Positions 1 to 6,572 of a stretch of 15,913 nucleotides of DNA are shown one piece after another. The notes under the pieces are model-generated. The model saw only the letters and a program-made list of their open reading frames with translations, ran no database searches and was not told the DNA's origin. Positions within the stretch are counted from its first letter, which is position 1. Every line of letters begins with the position of its first letter. This stretch comes from Bacillota bacterium. GTDB taxonomy: Bacteria > Bacillota > Clostridia > Lachnospirales > Bianqueaceae. Made by a program: the position numbers and the translations under genes. The DNA is taken from positions 1 to 15,913 of the forward strand of contig JAFVHC010000114.1 of the NCBI GenBank assembly GCA_017474705.1. Direction: 5' to 3'.

Positions 1-1416
1 GCGGATCTCTTCCATGGAAGGATCTTCCTCCGCGATGCCGATGTTCTCGCGGATGTTGCGGGAATACAGGAACGGTTCCTGCAGGACCAGACCTATGTTC
101 TTACGCAGATACTGCTGCGGGATATCGCGGATATCCACACCGCCGATGGTGATGGAACCCTCGCCCTCTTTCAGATCGTACAGACGATCCAGCAGATGCA
201 TCATGGTGCTCTTGCCGGACCCGGTCGATCCTAGGATGGCAAAGGTCGTACCTTTTTCGATGGTGAAATTCAGGTCCCGCACCACAGGAGCGGCCGTCTC
301 TTCCATTCCATCGTATTTGAACGTAACGTCATGGAACTCGATGTCCTGATTCATGGCAGGCGTCTGCGGATGTTCAGGCGCTTTCTCCTCCTCCTCGTTG
401 AGGATGTAGGCCACACGATCGATGGAAACGCCAGCCTTGCTCATCTCGGACAGGATGCGGCCCAGGCCGCGGACCGGCCAGGACAGCGTCGCGTTGTACG
501 CTACGAAGGCGGTGAACATGCCCAGGGTGATCTCTCCGTGGGCTGCCATCGTCGCGCCGACGGCGATGACCGTCATGATCTGCGCGCCGGTGAACAGGTC
601 GCCCAGGGACCAGTAGAGGCTGAGCAGCTTGCCCAGCTCGATCCATAGGGATGAGAACTTGTTGTTCTTGACGTCGAACCGTTCGATCTCTAAACGCTCG
701 CGGCCAAAGGCCTTGACTACGCGCACGCCGGTCAGGTTCTCCTGTACAGTGGTAGACAGGCGCCCTTCCGCCTCATCCGCCGCTTGGAACCGGTTCGAAA
801 TGCTACGGAAGAACAGGCAGGAATAGGTGATGATGACCGGGAAGAACGAGGCAGCCACCAGTGTGATCTTCACGTTCATGGAGAACATGATGTACAGTGA
901 GTAACTGATCAGGAACACGATACGGATGATGTCGATCAGCTGGTTGGTGACGAAGTTGCGGATCATTTCCACGTCGGATGTGCAGCGCTGGATGATCTCG
1001 CCGGTCTGGTTTTTGCTGTGCCAGTCGAAGGGCAGCTTCTGGATGTGCGCATAAAGCTTGTCGCGCATCTGCTTGACGAACCCTTCGGAACCGCGGGCGA
1101 TCAGGGTGCGCATGGAAGCGACCATGACACCGTGCACTGCGGCAACGATCACGATGCCCGCGGCCGCAATGAGCAAAGCCTTTCCGGGATGTGAACGCAG
1201 CCAGTCCAGGGTAAAGAAGCCGCGGATCAGCCGTGGGATGGTATAATCCTCAGACCCAAGGACAGAGTCGATGGTGACGCTTATGATCTGAGGCGTCAAA
1301 GCGTTGACGACCGTAGCGGCAGCGCTCAACGCAAGGGCCAGGAAAAAGAATTTATACTGACCGCGCAGGAAGACCAGGATCATCTTCCAGTTGGATGGTT
1401 TTTTTGTTTTCTTCAT
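1..1416 (-). CDS. ABC exporter, fused permease and ATPase (C-terminus beyond the window)
   Basis: Half-transporter of the MsbA/LmrA-like type: an N-terminal six-helix membrane domain followed by an ATPase that drives export of a lipid, drug or peptide; the substrate cannot be read from sequence. 472 residues are visible. The start at 1416 (MKKTKKPSNW) has AGAGAA about six bases upstream; another in-frame ATG at 1422 touches that site and is less likely. Hydrophobic segments run through roughly residues 20-330. Walker A GSTGSGKS is at residues 396-403 (bases 208-231) and the Q-loop LQEPF has its Gln at residue 446. The signature motif, Walker B and switch His lie beyond base 1. Such proteins work as homo- or heterodimers, so a partner gene may follow to the left. 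It is transcribed away from a regulator/sulfatase operon and its promoter carries the same TTTGCAAA box. The family call is firm; the substrate is unknown. Confidence 0.93.
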   Translation of the reverse strand, partial: MKKTKKPSNWKMILVFLRGQYKFFFLALALSAAATVVNALTPQIISVTIDSVLGSEDYTIPRLIRGFFTLDWLRSHPGKALLIAAAGIVIVAAVHGVMVASMRTLIARGSEGFVKQMRDKLYAHIQKLPFDWHSKNQTGEIIQRCTSDVEMIRNFVTNQLIDIIRIVFLISYSLYIMFSMNVKITLVAASFFPVIITYSCLFFRSISNRFQAADEAEGRLSTTVQENLTGVRVVKAFGRERLEIERFDVKNNKFSSLWIELGKLLSLYWSLGDLFTGAQIMTVIAVGATMAAHGEITLGMFTAFVAYNATLSWPVRGLGRILSEMSKAGVSIDRVAYILNEEEEKAPEHPQTPAMNQDIEFHDVTFKYDGMEETAAPVVRDLNFTIEKGTTFAILGSTGSGKSTMMHLLDRLYDLKEGEGSITIGGVDIRDIPQQYLRKNIGLVLQEPFLYSRNIRENIGIAEEDPSMEEIR

Positions 1417-1461
1417 GATCATTTCTCTATGTTACAGATTGACAAGGAAACACGCTTGACT

Positions 1462-1490
1462 ATCCTATCATTTTTTGCAAACAAAGTCAA
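1462..1490 (-). promoter_or_regulatory. SigA-type promoter of the ABC exporter gene
   Basis: On the minus strand, -35 TTGACT (1490-1485) and -10 TAGGAT (1467-1462) are separated by exactly 17 bases, with a TG just before the -10. The palindrome TTTGCAAA (1474-1481) sits inside the spacer, three bases after the -35 and six before the -10. A protein bound there would block RNA polymerase. Confidence 0.7.
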
Positions 1491-1545
1491 GAACTATTTA
1501 ATGTTTCGCATTTTTCTTTGCAAACTCTTGATTTTCTTTGCAAAC
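1474..1545. repeat. Three TTTGCAAAC operator-like boxes
   Basis: Identical nonamers TTTGCAAAC lie at 1474-1482, 1517-1525 and 1537-1545. The inner eight bases are a perfect palindrome. Start-to-start distances are 43 and 20 bases, close to four and two DNA turns. The last two share a longer 14-base repeat (1513-1526 and 1533-1546). One box lies in the spacer of each divergent promoter at the same offset; the middle box ends three bases before the rightward -35. Likely operators; the regulator encoded at 1597 is the obvious candidate binder (inference). Confidence 0.65.
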
Positions 1546-1556
1546 TGTTTTATAAT
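1528..1556 (+). promoter_or_regulatory. SigA-type promoter of the regulator-sulfatase operon
   Basis: -35 TTGATT (1528-1533) and a perfect -10 TATAAT (1551-1556) are 17 bases apart. TTTGCAAA (1537-1544) occupies the spacer, three bases after the -35 and six before the -10, the same geometry as in the opposing promoter. The predicted transcript starts near 1563 and leads into the regulator start at 1597. Confidence 0.75.
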
Positions 1557-1596
1557 ATATGTACATTACAAAGTTTACCGAAAGGAATCTGATCAT

Positions 1597-2544
1597 ATGC
1601 CGCAGGAATCCCTGTTTGGTGAAACATGCAGGCTGCGGGACCCGCTGTATTACAAGTCCCGTCCCGAGACCCATCTGGTAGAAAATGCCACCCTCGATCT
1701 TCTGGATCCGCACCGGCTGGCCTTCTACCTCGAAGCCAAAGAAAATGAAAACCCGACCCTCGCCCGTGTCAGCCGTTCTCAGCAGCTGCACATGCTGGGT
1801 CTTTCCTATGATGGCACGCCGACACTGGCCGCCATGCTGCATTTCTGCGCCTATCCTCAAGGCTTCTTCCCGCAGTTCCGCATCCTGGCCGCTGTCATCG
1901 AAGATACGGACTGGAACGATGAAAAGGTCATCGAAAAGGCAAAAATGACCGGTCCTTTGACCGATCTGTTCGACCAGGCTGTCTCTTTTTGCAGAAAATA
2001 CGCGCCTTCCTATCCCGAAGAGGCTCTTGCCGAGCTGATCCTGAATGCCCTTCTGCACCGGGATCTTGGCGAAGGTTCGGATCGCATCCCCAACTATATC
2101 GCCATCTATTCCGACCGCATCGAGATCTGGAATCCCGTACCGGAAGGCGCGTTTCCCATCAAGGAGACCCGCTCCGGTGCAGCACCGGAACTGCCCAATC
2201 CAACGTTAGCTTCGATCGCGCAGGTCTTGCTGGACGTGCCCCTGCAGGGCAAGGGCATCAGCCGGGTCCAGGACCTTTGTCCTTTAGAGTATAAAGTCGA
2301 GGACCAGGAACTGTGCGCCACGATCCGCACGTCCTCAGCCAAGGTCGATGATGAGCAAGCCCGTCTGTTGGAGTTCTGCCGCACTCCGCGCAGCCGCCGG
2401 GAGATCGCGGAATTCCTGCATGTCGGCACGGTCTTCTATGTCATGGCTCGCTATGTGCGTCCTCTGCTCGACCAAGGACTTCTGCTTATGACTTTACCGG
2501 ACAAACCGCAGTCCAGTCTGCAGCGTTTCGTGACAAAAGGATAA
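1597..2544 (+). CDS. HATPase_c_4 / winged-helix putative transcriptional regulator (AlbA_2-family relative)
   Basis: 315 residues from ATG 1597, chosen because AAAGGAA lies about ten bases upstream and the promoter -10 is at 1551-1556; an in-frame extension back to 1429 would overlap the promoter. Residues 60-135 match the region that follows the AlbA_2 domain in this family (DGTPTLAAMLHF, then GPL). Residues 139-245 are the GHKL-like ATPase part, with ELILNALLHRD (Asn150), the IAIYSDRIEIWNP strand and QGKG at 217-220. Residues 253-303 look like a winged helix. Family members are often called RecG-like or schlafen/AlbA-type regulators. The N-terminal AlbA_2 core seems to be missing, since the family is usually clearly longer. 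It precedes a sulfatase gene by 12 bases and probably regulates its own operon and the divergent exporter (inference). The effector is unknown. Confidence 0.8.
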   Translation: MPQESLFGETCRLRDPLYYKSRPETHLVENATLDLLDPHRLAFYLEAKENENPTLARVSRSQQLHMLGLSYDGTPTLAAMLHFCAYPQGFFPQFRILAAVIEDTDWNDEKVIEKAKMTGPLTDLFDQAVSFCRKYAPSYPEEALAELILNALLHRDLGEGSDRIPNYIAIYSDRIEIWNPVPEGAFPIKETRSGAAPELPNPTLASIAQVLLDVPLQGKGISRVQDLCPLEYKVEDQELCATIRTSSAKVDDEQARLLEFCRTPRSRREIAEFLHVGTVFYVMARYVRPLLDQGLLLMTLPDKPQSSLQRFVTKG

Positions 2545-2556
2545 AGGAGCCTGCTC

Positions 2557-4011
2557 ATGTCGCAGAAAAGAAAAAATATCCTGCTGATCCTCTCCGACCA
2601 GCAGCGTATCGATACCATATCCGCCTATGGCCTGGGCGATGGGATATGCCGCACACCGCATATCGATCGGCTGGCAAGGGAAGGTATGAAGTGCACCCAC
2701 GCGTTCACAGCTTCCGCCATCTGCGCTCCGTCCCGTGCTTCCATCATGACAGGGTTGTATGCACATAAGCACGGTGTGATCGATAATTTCACCGATATCC
2801 ATCCCGGCATCCCCCTGTTGGGCGATCTGATGCATGAAGCCGGATACTACTGCGGATACGCGGGCAAATGGCATGTTTCCCCTAATAAAACACCGGAAGC
2901 ATGCGGATTCCATGGCAAACCCTTCATGGGCTATGCTTTCCCGGGCAGCCGCGTCTTTCCTTCCCTGGTCTTTGACCAGCCCCCGGACAATACGCCGAAC
3001 TATTACGAAGTATATCTGCGCGAGCATGGCTTTGAGAACATCGATGTTTCTCACGGTTTCCTGGGGGCCAATCCGAACCTGCAGATCCAGGAAATGTACT
3101 GTAAGCACGAAGGCCCCATCGAAAGCACGATCGAATATTTCGTCGCCCAGGAAGCCATGCAGGAGATGGAATCGGCAGCCGCGGGAGATCGGCCGTTCTT
3201 CATCTGGGCCAATTTCTGGGGGCCCCATTCCCCCTCCATCGTTCCGGAGCCTTATTTTTCCATGTACGATCCTGCGCAGATCCCGAAGCATCCGTCCTAC
3301 CGTGAAACGTTCGCGGACAAGCCCTACGGCTACTATCTGACGGAAAAGATGTGGGGTCTGGGCGATTTTGGCTGGCCTGGCTTTGCAGATATCTGCGCGA
3401 AGTATTACGGCCACTGCACTTTTCTGGACGACATGGTCGGTCTGCTGGTCGACAAGCTCAAAGCTTTGGGGATGTACGACGATACGATCATCATTTACGC
3501 TTCCGATCACGGGGACTGCCTCGGTGCCCATAAGCTCATCGAAAAAGGCTGCTTCGCTTTCGATGAGATCTATCGGGTGCCCATGGTCGTCAAGGGTCTT
3601 GGCACAACAGACAATGACAGCCTGATCTATCTCCACGAACTGATGCCCACCTTCCTGGACATCGCCGGGATCACGCCGCCGCAGCCGGTAGACGGCGGAA
3701 GCCTGCTGCCGCTGTTTTCAGGTTCTACCGCTTCCAACGGCCGCACGGAAGCTTTTGGTGAGTTCCACGATCATTTCTATCGTACGCGTCAGCGATGCGT
3801 CCACGACGACAAATACTGGCTCACTTTCAACGAAAGCGAGCGCGGTGAACTCTATGATCTGACCAAAGACCCTTATCAACTGCACAATGTCTGTTATGAT
3901 CCGACTTATGACGAAGTCAAGAAGGAGTATATGGACAAACTTGGCCGATGGATGGATGAGACCCTGGACCCGGACCGGATCTGGTTCCACAGGATCCAGG
4001 AATACTACTGA
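2557..4011 (+). CDS. Cys-type sulfatase family hydrolase
   Basis: 484 residues. AAAGGAG lies seven bases before ATG 2557, and the regulator stop codon is 12 bases upstream, so the two genes form an operon. Metal-site residues start at SDQQR (13-17). The sulfatase signature CAPSRAS has Cys56, which in active members is converted to formylglycine. GKWH (Lys104, His106), GPH (His224) and SDHGD (Asp317, His318) supply the other expected active-site residues. The C-terminal part (ELYDLTKDPYQLHN) is typical of arylsulfatases and related enzymes. There is no signal peptide, so it acts in the cytoplasm on an imported or internal sulfate ester. Phosphonate monoester hydrolases share the fold and the Cys, so sulfate is likely but not proven as substrate. 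In anaerobes the Cys is usually matured by a radical-SAM enzyme, and no such gene is in the window. Confidence 0.9.
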   Translation: MSQKRKNILLILSDQQRIDTISAYGLGDGICRTPHIDRLAREGMKCTHAFTASAICAPSRASIMTGLYAHKHGVIDNFTDIHPGIPLLGDLMHEAGYYCGYAGKWHVSPNKTPEACGFHGKPFMGYAFPGSRVFPSLVFDQPPDNTPNYYEVYLREHGFENIDVSHGFLGANPNLQIQEMYCKHEGPIESTIEYFVAQEAMQEMESAAAGDRPFFIWANFWGPHSPSIVPEPYFSMYDPAQIPKHPSYRETFADKPYGYYLTEKMWGLGDFGWPGFADICAKYYGHCTFLDDMVGLLVDKLKALGMYDDTIIIYASDHGDCLGAHKLIEKGCFAFDEIYRVPMVVKGLGTTDNDSLIYLHELMPTFLDIAGITPPQPVDGGSLLPLFSGSTASNGRTEAFGEFHDHFYRTRQRCVHDDKYWLTFNESERGELYDLTKDPYQLHNVCYDPTYDEVKKEYMDKLGRWMDETLDPDRIWFHRIQEYY

Positions 4012-4021
4012 ACGGCATCAA

Positions 4022-4057
4022 AAAACCGCTTCCCTATGCATGCAGGGAAGCGGTTTT
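4022..4057. terminator. Bidirectional intrinsic terminator between sulfatase and CAP genes
   Basis: A perfect 14-bp stem (4022-4035 with 4044-4057) has an eight-base loop ATGCATGC. The GC part is flanked by As on the left and Ts on the right, so it gives a U-run in both directions. It lies just after the sulfatase stop (4011) and just after the leftward CAP gene stop (4069). Confidence 0.9.
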
Positions 4058-4068
4058 GCTTTATAAGA

Positions 4069-5247
4069 TCATTGGATCACGATCATTTTGCCTTTTTTAT
4101 CGTAATTGCTGGTGTAAGCCTGCCCATCCTTGCTGATGCAGCGGACGGTATAATAATAAGTTTCATCACTCTGCACACTCGGATCGACGTAAGACGTCGA
4201 AGATGTGTCGGCGATCCTTTTCCATCTGCCGCCTTCCAGTTTTCGGAAGACCCGGTACTTGGCAGCTCCATCGATCGCTTTCCAGGTGATCTTCGCTTCA
4301 CTCTCCTTCGTCAGTGTGATCTTGGTGATCTTAGGCGTGGGAAGCACGGTCACTTTGATCTTCAGCTTTTTACCGAAGGCTTTAGCGGTCAGCGTTGCTG
4401 TTCCCGCTTCGACTCCTATGACTTCTCCATCCACGATCCTGACACAGTCGCTCGTCGTGGACCAGCTGATCTTTTCAGAAGCGGAAATGCCATCATGCCC
4501 CCAAGCTTCTTCAAATGAAACCTTTGCGGTCGCTTTTGCGGGAAGCGCAGATTTCATCCCTATGCCAAATGTGATCTTGCTCACAGAAGTCTCTACATCT
4601 GAGATCAAAACGCCATCCGCTTTCGTATCGGTCGAAACGGTCACCGTTTTTGTGGAGTCATCCGCTTTGGTCTTCTCGGTGTCGGGGTCGTCGGTGTATC
4701 CGAACTCCTGTACATAAAAGGTTCGTCCGTTGAAAGTCGCCTTGGCGATCCCGACCGCATTGAAGCCCGCGTACAGCATGTTCCGCCGATGCCCCTGTCC
4801 GGAGTAATCTTCATCCGTCTCCATCCAGGCTGCAAACGCGTCTTCCGCCGTCTTGAACCCACCGCAGATGTTTTCACCCAAAAGCTCATACTTGCTGCCA
4901 AGAACAGTGAAGCAGCTGCTCCCGTTCGGACGGGTATGGGAGAAGGACAGCGCGATCTCTGCGGCTCTTTGCTTCGCCGCTTTCTCCAGTGTGTAATCGT
5001 ACGTAAGCTTTTTCAGATCTTTCACGCGCTTTTTGGAGCCGTCCTGCTTGTAATACCATGCACTGCTGCCCGTTCTGAAATCGTTGATGAGTTTCAGCAT
5101 GCTGCGCGCATCGGTCTGATCATACGTCAATTTGATCTTCAGTTTGATGGCTGACCCATAGGCGATACGGACCTGGTGGATGCTCATCCCGTCCGCCGAT
5201 ATCCTCCGCTGATCAGTATAAATAACGCAACGAAACAAATGACCCAT
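4069..5247 (-). CDS. CAP (SCP/PR-1) domain protein with Ig-like and FN3 domains; signal peptide out of frame
   Basis: The open frame gives 392 residues. A CAP domain spans about residues 48-186, with the cavity residues His104 (SFSHTRPNG), Glu125 (LLGENI) and His153 (GHRRNM). A Big_2-like Ig domain follows at about 222-302 (ISWSTTSD, AGTATLTAKA), then an FN3-like domain at about 303-390 (AAKYRVFRK, YYYTVRC). This is a secreted or wall-associated architecture, and CAP domains in bacteria are mostly of unknown biochemical role. The first possible ATG (5247, MGHLFRCVIY) yields no signal peptide and has only a weak AGGA upstream. A good start and signal peptide lie at 5276 in another frame (separate entry), so the natural gene is probably 4069-5276 with one base missing near 5202. 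It converges on the sulfatase gene and shares its terminator. Confidence 0.85.
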   Translation of the reverse strand: MGHLFRCVIYTDQRRISADGMSIHQVRIAYGSAIKLKIKLTYDQTDARSMLKLINDFRTGSSAWYYKQDGSKKRVKDLKKLTYDYTLEKAAKQRAAEIALSFSHTRPNGSSCFTVLGSKYELLGENICGGFKTAEDAFAAWMETDEDYSGQGHRRNMLYAGFNAVGIAKATFNGRTFYVQEFGYTDDPDTEKTKADDSTKTVTVSTDTKADGVLISDVETSVSKITFGIGMKSALPAKATAKVSFEEAWGHDGISASEKISWSTTSDCVRIVDGEVIGVEAGTATLTAKAFGKKLKIKVTVLPTPKITKITLTKESEAKITWKAIDGAAKYRVFRKLEGGRWKRIADTSSTSYVDPSVQSDETYYYTVRCISKDGQAYTSNYDKKGKMIVIQ

Positions 5248-5276
5248 GTAAGGATCCTGGTCTTGATCGTCTTCAC
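5184..5276 (-). pseudogene. Detached signal-peptide segment of the CAP gene (30 codons, frame-shifted)
   Basis: GTG at 5276 follows a G-rich site (GGGGGGCGG) by a few bases and opens a 30-codon frame: VKTIKTRILTW, a hydrophobic run VICFVALFILI, then SGG, ending at a TGA at 5184-5186. This is a textbook N-terminal signal sequence but stops before any domain. The CAP frame overlaps it, and its residues ISADG begin at 5202, exactly where the signal would be expected to join. Adding one base near 5202 would give a continuous 402-residue secreted protein. I see no classical -1 slippery heptamer, so a mutation or sequencing/assembly error is more likely than programmed frameshifting. Confidence 0.6.
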
Positions 5277-5341
5277 GACACCGCCCCCCGTTTGTACGAT
5301 ATTGTGATATGCTCTGCCTCTATATATTCGTTTCTGATTTA

Positions 5342-5370
5342 ATTTTATCACATTTATGTACAGTTGGCAA
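5342..5370 (-). promoter_or_regulatory. SigA-type promoter of the CAP-protein gene
   Basis: Minus-strand -35 TTGCCA (5370-5365) and -10 TAAAAT (5347-5342) are separated by 17 bases, with TG one base before the -10 (extended -10). It would start transcription about 60 bases upstream of GTG 5276, which favours 5276 as the original gene start. Confidence 0.65.
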
Positions 5371-5420
5371 ATGAAAGTATAGTATCAGCTCACAGGAACA
5401 CAAAAAAACGAGAAAAGCAC

Positions 5421-5449
5421 TATTCAAACGATACAAATAGTGATACAAT
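5421..5449 (+). promoter_or_regulatory. Probable extended -10 promoter of degV
   Basis: TGATACAAT (5441-5449) is an extended -10 with hexamer TACAAT. The hexamer 17 bases upstream (TATTCA, 5421-5426) is a poor -35. The degV start is 37 bases downstream. Confidence 0.45.
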
Positions 5450-5485
5450 GTATATACTTTTATGCAAAGGGAGATTTTGTAATAT

Positions 5486-6337
5486 ATGGTTAGAATCATA
5501 TCTGACAGCACCTGCGATCTTTCGCCGGAACTGGTCGAACGTTATCATATTTCCATTCTGCCCCTGAACATCGTACTTGGAGATACCGAATATCTGGACG
5601 GCGTCAGCATCTCGCCGGATCAGATCTACGCCTGGTCCGACGCTCATAAAACCACACCTAAGACTTCTGCCCCTTCCATGGACGGTGTTTCCTCCATTCT
5701 TAAGCCTGTGCTGGCGGATGGTGATGAGGCTGTCTTTTTCACCATTTCTGATAAGTTCTCGACCTGCGGCAATATCATCCGCATGGTCGTGGAGCATCTC
5801 GAGGCTGAGGATAAGATCAGTGTGATCGATTCCATGAACCTTTCCACCGGCATTGGCCTTATGGTCATCGAGGCAGCGATCTGGGCCGCCGAGGGCCGTT
5901 CCCGCGCTGAGATCGTGCAGCATATCGAAGCACTGCGTCCGTTGGTCCGTGCCAGCTTCGTGGTCGATACTCTGGTCTATCTGTATCGCGGCGGCCGCTG
6001 CTCCGGTCTGGCAGCTATGGCAGGTTCTATGCTCAAGCTCCATCCGGAGATCGTCGTTCGTGACGGCGGTATGATGCCGACCAAAAAATATCGCGGTAAA
6101 CTGGATTCCGTCATCCTGCACTATGCTAAGGACATGGAAGCCGATCTGATGAATGCCCGGCCTGACCGCGTTTTCATCACCCACTCCGGCTGCGATCAAG
6201 CCACGATCGATGCTGTCTATGCCTACCTGGAGTCTCTGCATTATTTCAACGAGATCCTCATCACCCGTGCCGGCGGTGTGGTTTCGTCGCACTGCGGTCC
6301 CGGTACACTGGGGGTACTGTTCATAGCAAAAGATTGA
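5486..6337 (+). CDS. DegV family fatty-acid-binding protein (FakB-like)
   Basis: 283 residues, the normal length for the family. DegV/FakB proteins bind a fatty acid and present it to fatty-acid kinase FakA for phosphorylation and phospholipid synthesis, in the cytoplasm. Family landmarks are the start VRIISDSTCDLS (2-13), the PLNI strand (26-29), TSAPS (60-64, a lipid-headgroup loop), SVIDSMNLSTGIG in the middle, the basic KKYRGK segment, and ITHSG with the C-terminal HCGPGTLGVLF. GGGAG lies about 12 bases upstream of ATG 5486, a rather long spacing, but no better start exists. It is a single gene with its own promoter and hairpin terminator, and no fakA-like gene is nearby. Which fatty acid it prefers cannot be read. 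Confidence 0.93.
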   Translation: MVRIISDSTCDLSPELVERYHISILPLNIVLGDTEYLDGVSISPDQIYAWSDAHKTTPKTSAPSMDGVSSILKPVLADGDEAVFFTISDKFSTCGNIIRMVVEHLEAEDKISVIDSMNLSTGIGLMVIEAAIWAAEGRSRAEIVQHIEALRPLVRASFVVDTLVYLYRGGRCSGLAAMAGSMLKLHPEIVVRDGGMMPTKKYRGKLDSVILHYAKDMEADLMNARPDRVFITHSGCDQATIDAVYAYLESLHYFNEILITRAGGVVSSHCGPGTLGVLFIAKD

Positions 6338-6353
6338 TTTTCGAAATAAAACT

Positions 6354-6435
6354 ATAAAAGGCCCGGGACCTATGCCTTCTCGCTTGGCGTGCTATCGCAC
6401 GAATCGCTTGAAGGTATAGGTCCCGGGCCTTTTAT
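6354..6435. terminator. Very long bidirectional hairpin after degV
   Basis: Arms 6354-6379 and 6410-6435 pair over 26 bp with only one G-U wobble. The stem core is GGCCCGGGACC. It ends in AUAAAA/UUUUAU, so either strand gives a short U-run. The 30-base top is not empty: CGTGC TATC GCACG (about 6387-6400) forms a second small hairpin flanked by two copies of TCGCTT. It lies 16 bases after the degV stop and most likely ends degV transcription and leftward read-through from the lipoprotein gene. It is much longer than a usual terminator, so it could also be a dispersed intergenic repeat or a structured RNA. Confidence 0.7.
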
Positions 6436-6572
6436 GTATCATGTTCGAAGATGAATGTTCTTCTTATGTTAATGTAATGCTGCTATAAACAACATTTGAG
6501 TTCTCTTACACTTTGATCATATTTGAAAGTGCTCCAGGTCTTGTTGTATTAAGGTCCGCCGGACCTTATATA
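6436..6572. other. Short intergenic stretch with a small hairpin at 6550-6568
   Basis: Apart from the 8-bp hairpin TAAGGTCC-GCC-GGACCTTA (6550-6568), just after the lipoprotein stop codon, I see no gene or promoter. The hairpin lacks a U-run in the leftward direction, so it is a weak terminator at best. It may instead protect the mRNA 3' end, with the long hairpin at 6354-6435 stopping transcription. Confidence 0.4.

Noticed and set aside
1474..1545. TTTGCAAAC repeats as iterons or a CRISPR-like array
   Set aside because: Only three short copies, uneven spacing, and their positions are fully explained by the two promoters.
1429..1596. N-terminal extension of the regulator back to 1429
   Set aside because: It would include the promoter and operator boxes; the better ribosome binding site and start are at 1597.
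2494..3636. Long open frame on the minus strand opposite the sulfatase
   Set aside because: It mirrors the codon structure of a well-supported gene, shows no domain of its own and has no ribosome binding site or promoter.
5186..5250. Programmed -1 ribosomal frameshift in the CAP gene
   Set aside because: No classical slippery heptamer in the overlap and no obvious downstream pseudoknot; an indel is simpler.
6550..6568. Intrinsic terminator for the lipoprotein gene
   Set aside because: The hairpin has no U-run in the leftward direction; the long hairpin further on is the better candidate.
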